Origin: Sphingobacterium sp. JB170
GTDB taxonomy: Bacteria > Bacteroidota > Bacteroidia > Sphingobacteriales > Sphingobacteriaceae
Assembly: GCF_900163865.1 (NCBI RefSeq)
Contig: NZ_FUKU01000043.1
Coordinates: 49,583 to 113,582, forward strand
Length of the DNA: 64,000 bases
Direction of reading: 5' to 3'
Both the position numbers and the translations under genes were made by a program. Positions 57,198-64,000 of this stretch are shown in pieces (within the stretch, counting starts at the first letter, position 1; every line of letters starts with the position of its first letter). Below the pieces are notes generated by a model. It had not been told where the DNA came from, did no database searches, and was given only the letters and a program-made list of their open reading frames with translations.

Positions 57198-58070
57198 ATG
57201 GACAAAAATAAAATTAATGCAGATGAATTTGTCGCCAAATTTATGGATGTAAGTCCTCAAAATATCACACATATTCAAACGCCAATTAAGATTTTTCCAT
57301 TAAAAGATATTGCCCCTTATTTGAAGACCCCCATTCCCCCGTTTTTCTTCGGTTACAACCTTTTAATCCATCTTACGGAGGGATATTTTACACACCAGAT
57401 TGAATCAACAACGTTTATGGTCGAGGCGCCTGCGGTGTTAATTTCCAATTACGGTCATATTTCTGCTATCCATTCGGTTGATAAATCGGCTCAAGGCTAT
57501 TGTGTATTGGTTAAAGAACAAGCAATGACTTCCCTGTTTAGGGAGGAGGAAATTTTGAATATCTTTACCATTTCACCATTAGTCAACCTGGAAGATGCGG
57601 ACAATCGGGACCTGGACCGATTACTGGACATGCTGTATCGAGAAATTGTTAATGAATCGCCGTATCAACAGTACTATGAAAGTATCTTCAAGACTGTGAT
57701 TTTAAAGATAATTAAGCTATCCGACGCGAATCGTATTTTACCACGTCGTCAGACAATTGCTATGGCCTTTAAACAATTGGTTCATTTACATTTTAATAAG
57801 CATAAGCTCGTGAACTATTATGCCGATCGATTGTCTGTGTCAGTGAATTATCTCAATCGATGTGTTTCGTCCGTATTTAAAAAACCGTCCAAGGAAATTA
57901 TATTAGAGATTGCAATTATTCATAGTCAGCTTCTGTTGTTAGAAACAGATAAAAGTATTGCTTCGATCGCCTACGAGCTGGAGTTTAGTGATCCTTCATA
58001 TTTCGCACGTCTTTTTAAGAAAATTGCAGGTATATCACCTTCTGAATATCGGAAGATATCCCAAAAGTAG
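57198..58070 (+). CDS. AraC-family transcriptional regulator
   Basis: A 290-residue regulator: a cupin-like N-terminal sensing region (about 30-170; FGYNLLIHLTEGYFTHQIES) and a C-terminal double helix-turn-helix. The DNA-binding part is VNYYADRLSVSVNYLNRCV near 211-229 and SIASIAYELEFSDPSYFARLFKKIAGISPSEYR in two pieces to the end. The target genes are not evident; the GMC pair upstream and the acyl-CoA dehydrogenase downstream lie on the same strand. Confidence 0.9.
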   Translation: MDKNKINADEFVAKFMDVSPQNITHIQTPIKIFPLKDIAPYLKTPIPPFFFGYNLLIHLTEGYFTHQIESTTFMVEAPAVLISNYGHISAIHSVDKSAQGYCVLVKEQAMTSLFREEEILNIFTISPLVNLEDADNRDLDRLLDMLYREIVNESPYQQYYESIFKTVILKIIKLSDANRILPRRQTIAMAFKQLVHLHFNKHKLVNYYADRLSVSVNYLNRCVSSVFKKPSKEIILEIAIIHSQLLLLETDKSIASIAYELEFSDPSYFARLFKKIAGISPSEYRKISQK

Positions 58071-58256
58071 AAAATTGACAATGCACGATTTGTCCTATTT
58101 TTTGTTCAATTCATCTTAGAAGATTTTTACTTAACTCGTTAACTTTACAAAAGTGACGGTTTGACGTTGTACTGATTCAAGCCAGAAAATAAGTTGGATT
58201 CCTGATATTGGCAGTCTCCCACTTTTTTAAAGCGAAAAATACGAAAAAAGATAATT

Positions 58257-59756
58257 ATGAGCGAAGTAATAGAGCAACTTGATTTTAATAGTTATATAGC
58301 GGGTTTTAGGAAGCATTTGTACCATATATTTCGGGAGAAATACGATTATAACAAAATCAGCTTGAATCGTGATTTCCCAGCGGACTTTTTGAAAGAGATT
58401 ATGGATCATAAGCCTTTGGCGGTATCTATTCCTACGATTCATGGGGGGCGTGGTGTTTCTGTAAAAGAATGTTTAGGCGTACTTTCGGCAGCCTCTTACG
58501 AGTCGTTGGCATTGTCGTTAACATTTGGAATAAATATAGCTTTGTTTTTAGAGCCATTGGCGAAGTATGGTGATTTTGATGTTCAACATCGTGTTTTTCG
58601 GGAGTTCATCGAAAATAATGCGATGGGTGGACTGATGATTACAGAGAAAGCCTACGGCAGCGATGCTTTAAATATGAAAACTTCGTATCAACCAGTAGAT
58701 GGAGGGTATAAGATCAAAGGTGAGAAGCATTGGCAAGGCTTAAGCGGCGTTGCAAACTTTTGGTTAGTTACTGCCCGGAAAAGTAATGCGAATGGTGATT
58801 TGATCCGCGATATCGACTTTTTTGTTACCGATGACAGTAATCCTAGTCAGCATATATCAGTTTTGGAGCGTTACAATAATCTCGGATTATATGCAATACC
58901 TTATGGAGTTAATACAATCGATGTGGTAGTTCCTGAAGAGCAAAAATTGACGCCAGAAAGTACTGGAATAAAATTAATGTTGGATATGCTACACCGAAGC
59001 CGGCTTCAATTCCCCGGAATGGGGCTTGGATTTATTAAGCGGCTTCTAGATGAATCGATGGAGCACTGCCAAAAGCGTATGGTAGGTGGGGTTTCCTTAA
59101 ATAATAACGACTCCGTAAAATTTCAGTTGGCGCGCATACAGGCGGCATATACCATTTGTTCGGGGATGTGTAGCTTTAGCGTTGGTAACAGTGGTGTTGA
59201 GCATGATCTTGCCACATTGAGTATCGAAGCAAATTCGGTGAAGGCTTTAGTAACCGATCTTATGCATGAATCTGCACAAATTAGTTTGCAACTTTCCGGA
59301 GCGAATGGTTATCGTTTAGATCATATTGCTGGACGATCGGTCATTGATAGCCGGCCTTTTCAGGTTTTCGAAGGCTCAAATGAAATGCTTTACGCTCAGA
59401 TTGCCGAAGGAGTTCTTAAGCTCATGAGAAAATCCAAAGAATCGAATTTATTAGCGTTTTTGAAAGCATATAAACGTACTAATCTGAGTGCATCGTATTT
59501 TCGTACTCAAATTGATTTCCAACTTGATGGACCACTATCTCAGCGCGATGCGGTTACACTTGGACGAATGATCGCACGCGTGATTTGTTTCCAATTTGTC
59601 TTGGAGATGAACGGATATAATGAGCAATTAGTCGAAATTACACGTCAACATATCGTGATGGATTTAATAATGTATAATGGGCAGCTGAATGCTGGCAACA
59701 ATGCGAATCCAACGTTCGATTACCAAGAGAATTCAGACTGGATGGATTTTGTTTGA
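58257..59756 (+). CDS. Acyl-CoA dehydrogenase-like flavoprotein
   Basis: A 499-residue protein, somewhat longer than typical (about 380) acyl-CoA dehydrogenases. The N-terminal helical domain, the middle beta domain (GGLMITEKAYGSDALNMKT near 122-140; YKIKGEKHWQGLSG) and the C-terminal helical domain with FQVFEGSNEMLYAQI near 374-388 are visible; the Glu of FEGSNE is the position of the catalytic base in medium-chain enzymes. The last 100 residues are an extra C-terminal extension. The substrate is unknown. It is at the edge of the accessory region. Confidence 0.87.
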   Translation: MSEVIEQLDFNSYIAGFRKHLYHIFREKYDYNKISLNRDFPADFLKEIMDHKPLAVSIPTIHGGRGVSVKECLGVLSAASYESLALSLTFGINIALFLEPLAKYGDFDVQHRVFREFIENNAMGGLMITEKAYGSDALNMKTSYQPVDGGYKIKGEKHWQGLSGVANFWLVTARKSNANGDLIRDIDFFVTDDSNPSQHISVLERYNNLGLYAIPYGVNTIDVVVPEEQKLTPESTGIKLMLDMLHRSRLQFPGMGLGFIKRLLDESMEHCQKRMVGGVSLNNNDSVKFQLARIQAAYTICSGMCSFSVGNSGVEHDLATLSIEANSVKALVTDLMHESAQISLQLSGANGYRLDHIAGRSVIDSRPFQVFEGSNEMLYAQIAEGVLKLMRKSKESNLLAFLKAYKRTNLSASYFRTQIDFQLDGPLSQRDAVTLGRMIARVICFQFVLEMNGYNEQLVEITRQHIVMDLIMYNGQLNAGNNANPTFDYQENSDWMDFV

Positions 59757-59793
59757 TAGTCCAAAAAGATTGATTTGCTGTTGTTAAGTGAAA

Positions 59794-59911
59794 CGTAACA
59801 TGTGGTATAAATGTCAGGTAGCTTATTTTATCTACAACTTTGTGGAGGCAGATGCCGATAGCGATTCGAATTTCTTGTAAAATCGAAATTGGTATATAAC
59901 CACATGTTACG
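59794..59911. repeat. Widely spaced 13-bp inverted repeat
   Basis: CGTAACATGTGGT (59794-59806) is repeated exactly in inverse as ACCACATGTTACG (59899-59911), 92 bases apart, starting 38 bases past the acyl-CoA dehydrogenase stop. The interior has no ORF. It may be a long-stem terminator structure or the ends of a tiny mobile fragment. Confidence 0.5.
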
Positions 59912-59935
59912 TAAGCTGAGCTAGCACTTATTTTT

Positions 59936-59959
59936 AATATTCGTAAATTTTCGAATATT
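59936..59959. repeat. Short inverted repeat
   Basis: AATATTCG (59936-59943) and CGAATATT (59952-59959) form an 8-bp stem with an 8-base loop in AT-rich sequence with no gene nearby. Confidence 0.4.
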
Positions 59960-60270
59960 ATGGTTAACAATTGTTACGTTTAATCATGTTTTCCTAATGC
60001 TCACATATAACCGAACAATAGAAAGAAAAACCCACAAATATCTATTTTTTAGTGTATCGTGTGTTTTGTTTGTGGAGCCTATATCGATAGTATGTGTTTG
60101 GACATCAACGTAATGTTGATGGTTTTTAAATCTTTCGTATTGTGGCATACGCAAACGGAAAGGATGGAAACGGTAGAGAACTGGATCATATGGGGATTAA
60201 ATCGTAATCAATCAAAAAAATCTTAAATGATGTGTATAAATCTCATGAACATTTTCATCCAATAAGTGAT
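59960..60270. other. Non-coding, low-GC stretch
   Basis: Just over 300 bases at the left border of the accessory region, with many stops in all frames. No gene, promoter consensus or repeat was found. Confidence 0.35.
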
Positions 60271-60788
60271 GAGAAGACATTTATTTGGAAGCACATGGAT
60301 ATTTCAAATTTCTTAATTGATTGAAACTGCGAGCCTCTATTTTATGAGGATTGAAAAATACGAAGACAAATATGATGGGGTTATGCTAGAGCTGACACCC
60401 AAAATGATCAAGTCGTCTCTCGGCGGAAGCGAAGCCACTCCGGAATTCTGTCTGGCATTAAGCCATTCCTACTAAAAAGCGAAGTCTTTATCATATACAA
60501 GTTGTGGAACATTTTGTGAGCATGAATCTTGTCTAATGTGGACTACATATTCCGAGAAGTGGGGAAGAGTTGTTATTAAAAGTTCTTTTCGAAAATTACG
60601 TGATTCAATAATCGACAAGCGAAATGTATACATTCACCCTATTCAATATTATTTTCCAAATATTAAGCTTGGAAATATTCACTGACCATTATTCAGTAAG
60701 CTTCCGCCTTTTATTAGTGATGAAAAGGATATTCGATTGTTTTATGTAATCTAGGAGGCACTAAAGCCAGGTCCAAATCCTTTTTGAA
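60271..60788 (+). pseudogene. DUF2971-like gene remnant
   Basis: Translating across stops and frameshifts gives pieces in the order expected of a DUF2971 protein: FIWKHMDISNFLID (the W-x-YMD opening), a TGA stop, LFYE, a frameshift, RIEKYEDKYDGVMLELTP (the F-ED-F-EG-like motif), and later TYSEKWGRVVIKSSFRKLRD, IHPIQYYFPNI, another stop, and PPFISDEKDIRLFYV. At least two in-frame stops and two frame changes make it non-functional. DUF2971 genes are commonly found in accessory and defence-like regions. Confidence 0.55.
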
Positions 60789-60831
60789 CCTATCGAGTCA
60801 AATCCTTTTGTCAATGTTTTTCAAGGACATC

Positions 60832-60929
60832 TATACCCAAAAAGGTATAATATCTTGTTTTTAATTTTATTTATACCCGAAATAGTATAATTATTAAATT
60901 ATATCTATATTTATATCAGAAAAGGTATA
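60832..60929 (+). promoter_or_regulatory. Three operator-like palindromes at 40-bp intervals
   Basis: Three 18-bp elements of the form TATACC-N6-GGTATA stand upstream of the hipB-like gene: 60832-60849 (perfect), 60872-60889 (right half AGTATA) and 60912-60929 (left half TATATC). Their starts are exactly 40 bp apart, close to four helical turns, so bound dimers would face the same side. The last ends three bases before the hipB ATG. The layout resembles HipB operators (TATCC-N8-GGATA in E. coli) and predicts autorepression. Confidence 0.75.
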
Positions 60930-60932
60930 ATT

Positions 60933-61136
60933 ATGGATTCGTTACGACAGTTTGTTAAGCAAAAAAGGAAAGAACTCAAGCTTACTCAAGAGGATTTAGC
61001 ATTAAATGCTGGGGTAGGATTACGCTTTGTACGTGATTTGGAACAAGGAAAGAAAACGCTTCGTTTGGATAAAGTGAATGATGTTTTAGCTTTATTTGGT
61101 AAGGAGGTTGGTGTAACAGATAAAAGTAGAGACTAA
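60933..61136 (+). CDS. HipB-like XRE antitoxin/repressor
   Basis: A 67-residue single helix-turn-helix protein (LRQFVKQKRKELKLTQEDLA, then LNAGVGLRFVRDLEQGKKTL) of the y4mF/HipB type. It begins three bases after the third operator-like palindrome and overlaps the next gene by one base. By analogy with HipB it should bind those palindromes and repress the operon, alone or with the other subunits. The GC content is lower than in the chromosomal genes to the left. Confidence 0.9.
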   Translation: MDSLRQFVKQKRKELKLTQEDLALNAGVGLRFVRDLEQGKKTLRLDKVNDVLALFGKEVGVTDKSRD

Positions 61137-61471
61137 TGGCACGTCAAGCGAAAATATATTATCAAAATGAATTGGCAGGTTATTTGGCTGAAGCAGATGG
61201 GGGATTTACATATCGTTATACAGAAGAATACCTAAATTCTACAGATCCAAAACCAATTAGCTTGACGATTCCACTTTCAAGTCAAACTTATCATAGTAAA
61301 GTGTTATTTCCATTTTTTGATGGTCTTATACCAGAAGGGTGGCTTTTAGAAATAGGAGAGAAACATTGGAAATTGAATCCTAGGGACCGTTTTGAGTTGC
61401 TTACTAATTTATGTAGAGATACTATAGGTGCAGTTTCTGTATATCCGATGGAGGCGGTGGAAAATGGCTAA
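61136..61471 (+). CDS. HipS-like protein (HipA N-terminal domain)
   Basis: A 111-residue stand-alone copy of the HipA N-terminal subdomain (couple_hipA type): KIYYQNELAGYLAEADGGFTY, PISLTIPLSSQTYHS and FFDGLIPEGWLLEIGEKHWKLNPRDRF in two pieces, then LCRDTIGAVSVYPME. In E. coli HipBST this subunit (HipS) is the antitoxin that binds the HipT kinase. Its TAA overlaps the hipT ATG by eight bases, indicating coupled translation and a fixed subunit ratio. Confidence 0.88.
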   Translation: MARQAKIYYQNELAGYLAEADGGFTYRYTEEYLNSTDPKPISLTIPLSSQTYHSKVLFPFFDGLIPEGWLLEIGEKHWKLNPRDRFELLTNLCRDTIGAVSVYPMEAVENG

Positions 61472-62390
61472 TTGTTTGTTTTGCTATAAACTCGTAGAAG
61501 AAGGAGATTACCATCCTAATTGTTCAAAAAAGTTTTTTGGAACATCTACTATCCCTATACTTGAGCTAGACCAAGAAAAATTAAATAAGCTGGCTCAAAT
61601 TACGGTAAATGAAAGGTTGGCTTTGACAGGCGTTCAGCCTAAAATATCTTTAAGTTTAAACGGAGAAAAGGGCAATAGAAGATTAACGTTGGTCGGGTTA
61701 TGGGGGGATTATATCTTGAAACCTCAGTCATCAGATTATCCTTTTATGCCTGAAGTGGAAGATTTGACTATGCATTTAGCTAAACTATTTAAATTTGAAA
61801 CCGCGGAGCATACTTTAATTAAGACATCTACTGGTGAATTAGCTTATTTAACGAAACGATTTGATCGTAATAATGGAAAAAAGATTCATGTTGAAGACTT
61901 ATGTCAACTATCAGAGCTTCTTACTGAACAAAAATATAATGGTTCTTATGAACGTGTAGGCAAAGTTATAAAGCAGTTCGCTACTAACTCTGGAATAGAT
62001 GTCATAAAGTACTTTAGATTGGTATTATTCAGTTTTTTGACAGGAAATAACGATATGCATCTTAAAAACTTTTCTTTGATGCATACGGAGAGAGGAATAT
62101 TGTTATCTCCAGCATATGATTTATTAAATGTAAATCTAATCTACCCAAAGGACAAAGAAGATCTTGCTTTAACTTTAGGGGGAAGAAAGCGTAAAGTTAA
62201 AAAGTCTGATTATGATCAATTTGCTATGAGTTTAGGCTTGTCTGATTTAGTTCGAGATAATATCTATAAAGACTTTTCAAAGCAAACGGATAAGGTTATT
62301 GATTTTATCACTAGAAGCTTTTTATCTGAAGAATATAAAGAGTGGTATAGTGAAATCTATAAGCAGAAATTGAATCAAATTGGTTTTTAG
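61464..62390 (+). CDS. HipT-like serine/threonine kinase toxin with N-terminal zinc-finger-like motif
   Basis: A 308-residue HipA-type kinase without the HipS-like part. I start at ATG 61464 (MANCLFC); an upstream frame start at 61428 lies inside hipS. The N-terminus has C4-x2-C7-x9-H17-x2-C20, a zinc-binding pattern. The Gly-rich loop reads LALTGVQPK (Thr55), where E. coli HipT, as I recall it, has SISGYQPK with two autophosphorylated serines. ATP-site Lys86, RFDR (132-135), catalytic Asp197 in GNNDMHLKNF and metal Asp219 in SPAYDLL are intact, so the kinase should be active. E. coli HipT targets TrpS; the target here is unknown. Confidence 0.87.
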   Translation: MANCLFCYKLVEEGDYHPNCSKKFFGTSTIPILELDQEKLNKLAQITVNERLALTGVQPKISLSLNGEKGNRRLTLVGLWGDYILKPQSSDYPFMPEVEDLTMHLAKLFKFETAEHTLIKTSTGELAYLTKRFDRNNGKKIHVEDLCQLSELLTEQKYNGSYERVGKVIKQFATNSGIDVIKYFRLVLFSFLTGNNDMHLKNFSLMHTERGILLSPAYDLLNVNLIYPKDKEDLALTLGGRKRKVKKSDYDQFAMSLGLSDLVRDNIYKDFSKQTDKVIDFITRSFLSEEYKEWYSEIYKQKLNQIGF

Positions 62391-62410
62391 AAGGATTTAT
62401 ATCCTTCTAA
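62387..62410 (+). terminator. Hairpin at the end of the hip operon
   Basis: TTAGAAGGAT (62387-62396) and ATCCTTCTAA (62401-62410) form a perfect 10-bp stem with a TTAT loop; the hipT stop codon lies inside it. No T run follows. Confidence 0.55.
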
Positions 62411-62499
62411 ATAAATATATATATGCATATAGTATTTACAGTAAATTGTTAATAAATGAGGCAGAGGGGGATCTGCTGGCGCCGTGGACTGTCATTCCT

Positions 62500-62962
62500 G
62501 CGTAGGTTTTTATAATACCAAACCGAGGTGCTCAGCAAGATACTTCGCATTCCCGGCGAAGGGAAATCCGATAATCCGAAACAAGGCTTGTAACCATTTT
62601 TCTGCGTTGAGAGGGCTTCAATACTTTTTTTAACACATCCTGCAACATCTGTTTGTCCAGGCTCAAATTCGCAACCAGATTTTTAACTGCGCATTCTCCC
62701 CTTCCAATTGGCGCAACCTGCGCAATTCCGCCACCCCTAAACCACCATACTTTTTCTTTCAGTTGTAGAAAGTAGCTTCACTGATCCCTATTTTTCTACA
62801 GACTTCCTCTACACGCGTGCCGGTCTCCGCCTGTTTGATCGCAGAGGCGATCTGCGCTTCGGTAAACTTTGATTTTTTCATGGATCTTCCTCCTGTTTAA
62901 AGTGAGCAATTCATGGTCGAATTCTCTACTTTTAAATGCTCCAGTTTTTTGGGGAGAGGTCA
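62500..62962 (-). mobile_element. IS3-family insertion sequence remnant
   Basis: On the minus strand from 62881 an IS3 OrfA reads MKKSKFTEAQIASAIKQAET, then EEVCRKIGISEATFYN, a TGA where TGG (Trp) is expected, KKKYGGLGVAELRRLRQLE, and after a one-base frameshift NLVANLSLDKQMLQDVLKK. A short start of OrfB (ending near FGIIK, the usual SVWYYK) follows, then it breaks off around 62500. The right end matches an IS3-type terminal repeat, TGACCTCTCCCCAAAAAACT ending at 62962. The left end and nearly all of the OrfB transposase are missing, so it cannot transpose. Confidence 0.75.
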
Positions 62963-63006
62963 ATATTTTGTATCTTGAACGCTGAATATTTATTAGCTTT
63001 GAATTT

Positions 63007-63414
63007 ATGAGTACAACCAACGCGACAAACCATATAGGTAGAAAAATCAGCCGCATCCGTGAACTGCGGGGCATGAAGCAAGAGGCTTTAGCTATCGAAT
63101 TGGGAGTAAGTCAGCAGACTGTATCCAATATTGAGAAAAGTGCTGCTATCGAGGCAGAGATATTGGCCCAGGTGGCCGGAATCTTGGGTGTTACTCCAGA
63201 AGCGATTGAGAACTTCGACGAAGAAGCTGTGTTTAATATTATTAATAATACCTAAAATAATACAAGTAGTGATAACTCGACATTAATTGCCAGTTCGGTT
63301 AATTATCAACCAACTTTTAATACTGCTGATAAAATCGTAGAATTATACGAACGTCTATTGGAAGCTGAAAAATCTAAAGCGGAGTATTTGGAAATGCTGA
63401 TGAAGGGTAAGTAA
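63007..63414 (+). pseudogene. XRE-family regulator interrupted by one in-frame stop
   Basis: The frame encodes a helix-turn-helix protein (HIGRKISRIRELRGMKQEAL, GVSQQTVSNIEKSA). It ends at TAA at 63253-63255 after 82 codons (AVFNIINNT), but continues in the same frame for 52 more codons to TAA at 63412, with a plausible C-terminal helix (ADKIVELYERLLEAEKSK). Related Bacteroidota regulators are about 130 residues and include this tail. One substitution thus separates it from the full length. The N-terminal DNA-binding part alone could still be made. Confidence 0.7.
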
Positions 63415-63719
63415 AAGTCGTATTATAAGCAAACTATAATGTACTATTCTATGTGTTTTTGGTAAAACTGGCATGAACACGAATTTCAGCAATTGCGAAC
63501 TAGATATAATCTATCAGATTTTAACATTAAAATGAAACAATTATCAATAATTATTATGTCGATAGCTTTATTTACTTCCGGCAATATCTGTCTTAATTAC
63601 AACTCTTGAATGTCGATTGTAAATCTGAACAATGCCAATGACAGACACTGTCAGAACATTCAATATGATTGATAAAGATTTTGGAGTAGAATCTCTCTTG
63701 CATAATTTTGGGGGGAATG
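63415..63719. other. Degenerate stretch
   Basis: About 300 bases with only a 24-residue signal-peptide-like ORF near 63532 (MKQLSIIIMSIALFTSG) that stops at once, and a small palindrome TGACAG-ACA-CTGTCA around 63638. It looks like decayed coding sequence. Confidence 0.3.
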
Positions 63720-63851
63720 TACAATCCCGAAACTATGCCGGTTGGATTGGCGGAAGCACACGATACTTTGGATCTGGCTATTGAACGAATCTATCGATTG
63801 GCATAGTTTCATTCGGAAGAGGATCCTATCAATCTAATAAAGAGCTATTAA
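63720..63851 (+). pseudogene. C-terminal remnant of a class I DNA methyltransferase
   Basis: The frame reads YNPETMPVGLAEAHDTLDLA, then IERIYRLA, a TAG stop at 63804, FHSEEDPINLIKSY and TAA. This matches the conserved C-terminus of large YeeA/Eco57I-like DNA methyltransferases (MP-x-L-x-AH-x-x-LD...YR...F-x-SE-x-ER). The rest of the gene is absent. It is a trace of a lost restriction or phage-defence gene. Confidence 0.5.
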
Positions 63852-63853
63852 GA

Positions 63854-63973
63854 ATGATAAAAGATGAATATACAGGACATAATCCAAATACCGAATTGTC
63901 TATACATGTTGGTTCTGTTGTTTCTGTGGCAGGTGTCGTTTCTAAGTATCCGCCCTATGAACTACATATTTGA
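63854..63973 (+). CDS. Small unrecognised ORF, 39 residues
   Basis: The ORF starts three bases after the methyltransferase remnant and reads MIKDEYTGHNPNTELSIHVG, then SVVSVAGVVSKYPPYELHI. The alternating hydrophobic pattern hints at an OB-fold strand pair, so it may be a fragment of a larger gene. No ribosome-binding site is evident. Confidence 0.25.
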   Translation: MIKDEYTGHNPNTELSIHVGSVVSVAGVVSKYPPYELHI

Positions 63974-64000
63974 TTTGTCGATGATTTGTTTATAGTTTTG

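Noticed and set aside
62796..63074. A 92-codon minus-strand ORF overlapping the IS3 remnant and the XRE gene
   Set aside because: It is in the wrong frame relative to the transposase and antisense to the regulator; no domain.
63634..63652. Palindrome TGACAG-ACA-CTGTCA
   Set aside because: A 6-bp stem in decayed sequence with no gene following; probably chance.
1..64000. tRNA, rRNA, riboswitch and CRISPR signals
   Set aside because: No T-loop/CCA pattern, rRNA core sequence, recognisable aptamer or regularly spaced repeat array was found by eye; a covariance-model scan was not possible.

Overview
The window is about 64 kb of a Bacteroidota chromosome, most likely Sphingobacteriales/Sphingobacteriaceae. 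The grounds are family-level: -7 boxes of the Bacteroidota type TAnnTTTG with a TTTG about 19 bases upstream, few strong Shine-Dalgarno sites, a fused alpha/beta 2-oxoacid dehydrogenase E1, a DAHP synthase fused to chorismate mutase, a MoaC/MoaB fusion, a TPS/TPP fusion beside a GH15 enzyme, and a GH78 rhamnosidase. The species is not assigned. No rRNA, tRNA or CRISPR array was seen.

Layout. 0-6.5 kb: housekeeping genes (DUF3078 protein, RlmH, a 46-residue membrane peptide, a Nudix/DUF1080 group, E1 fusion). 6.5-11.9 kb: an aromatic amino-acid operon on the minus strand (pheA, DAHP synthase/chorismate mutase, aroA, aroC, a ROK-type kinase). It is headed by a complete ribosome-mediated attenuator: consensus promoter, an 18-residue Phe/Tyr-rich leader peptide, and mutually exclusive antiterminator and terminator hairpins. 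12.4-14.7 kb: an overlapping trio (DMT transporter, YigZ, nucleoside phosphorylase). 15.2-20.9 kb: the cell-shape operon mreB-mreC-mreD-mrdA-rodA. 21-32.5 kb: M1 peptidase, two tiny envelope proteins, GH15 and OtsAB, cold-shock protein and DEAD-box helicase, UppP, fatty-acid desaturase.

32.7-45.7 kb is an assimilatory nitrate/nitrite island. nirBD is divergent from cobA, moaCB, moeA, narK, a nitrate reductase fused to its own flavin/[2Fe-2S] electron-input module, a rubredoxin fused to a sulfite-reductase-like scaffold that has lost its cluster ligands, and mobA, ending at a terminator. Nitrate would enter through NarK, be reduced by the NasA fusion and then by siroheme NirBD. CobA supplies the siroheme precursor; MoeA, MoaB and MobA supply molybdenum cofactor. 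46-59.8 kb holds a DUF808 membrane protein, two secreted glycosidases, MaoC, a FemAB protein, a GMC oxidoreductase with its small subunit, an AraC regulator and an acyl-CoA dehydrogenase.

59.8-64 kb is an accessory region rich in broken genes: a DUF2971 remnant, an IS3-family remnant, an XRE regulator with one in-frame stop, and a DNA-methyltransferase tail. Among them sits an intact three-gene HipBST-like toxin-antitoxin operon with three operator-like palindromes spaced exactly 40 bp apart. Best candidates for new biology are the SiR-like/rubredoxin protein in the nitrate operon, the zinc-finger-like HipT with an altered autophosphorylation motif, and the Phe/Tyr attenuator.
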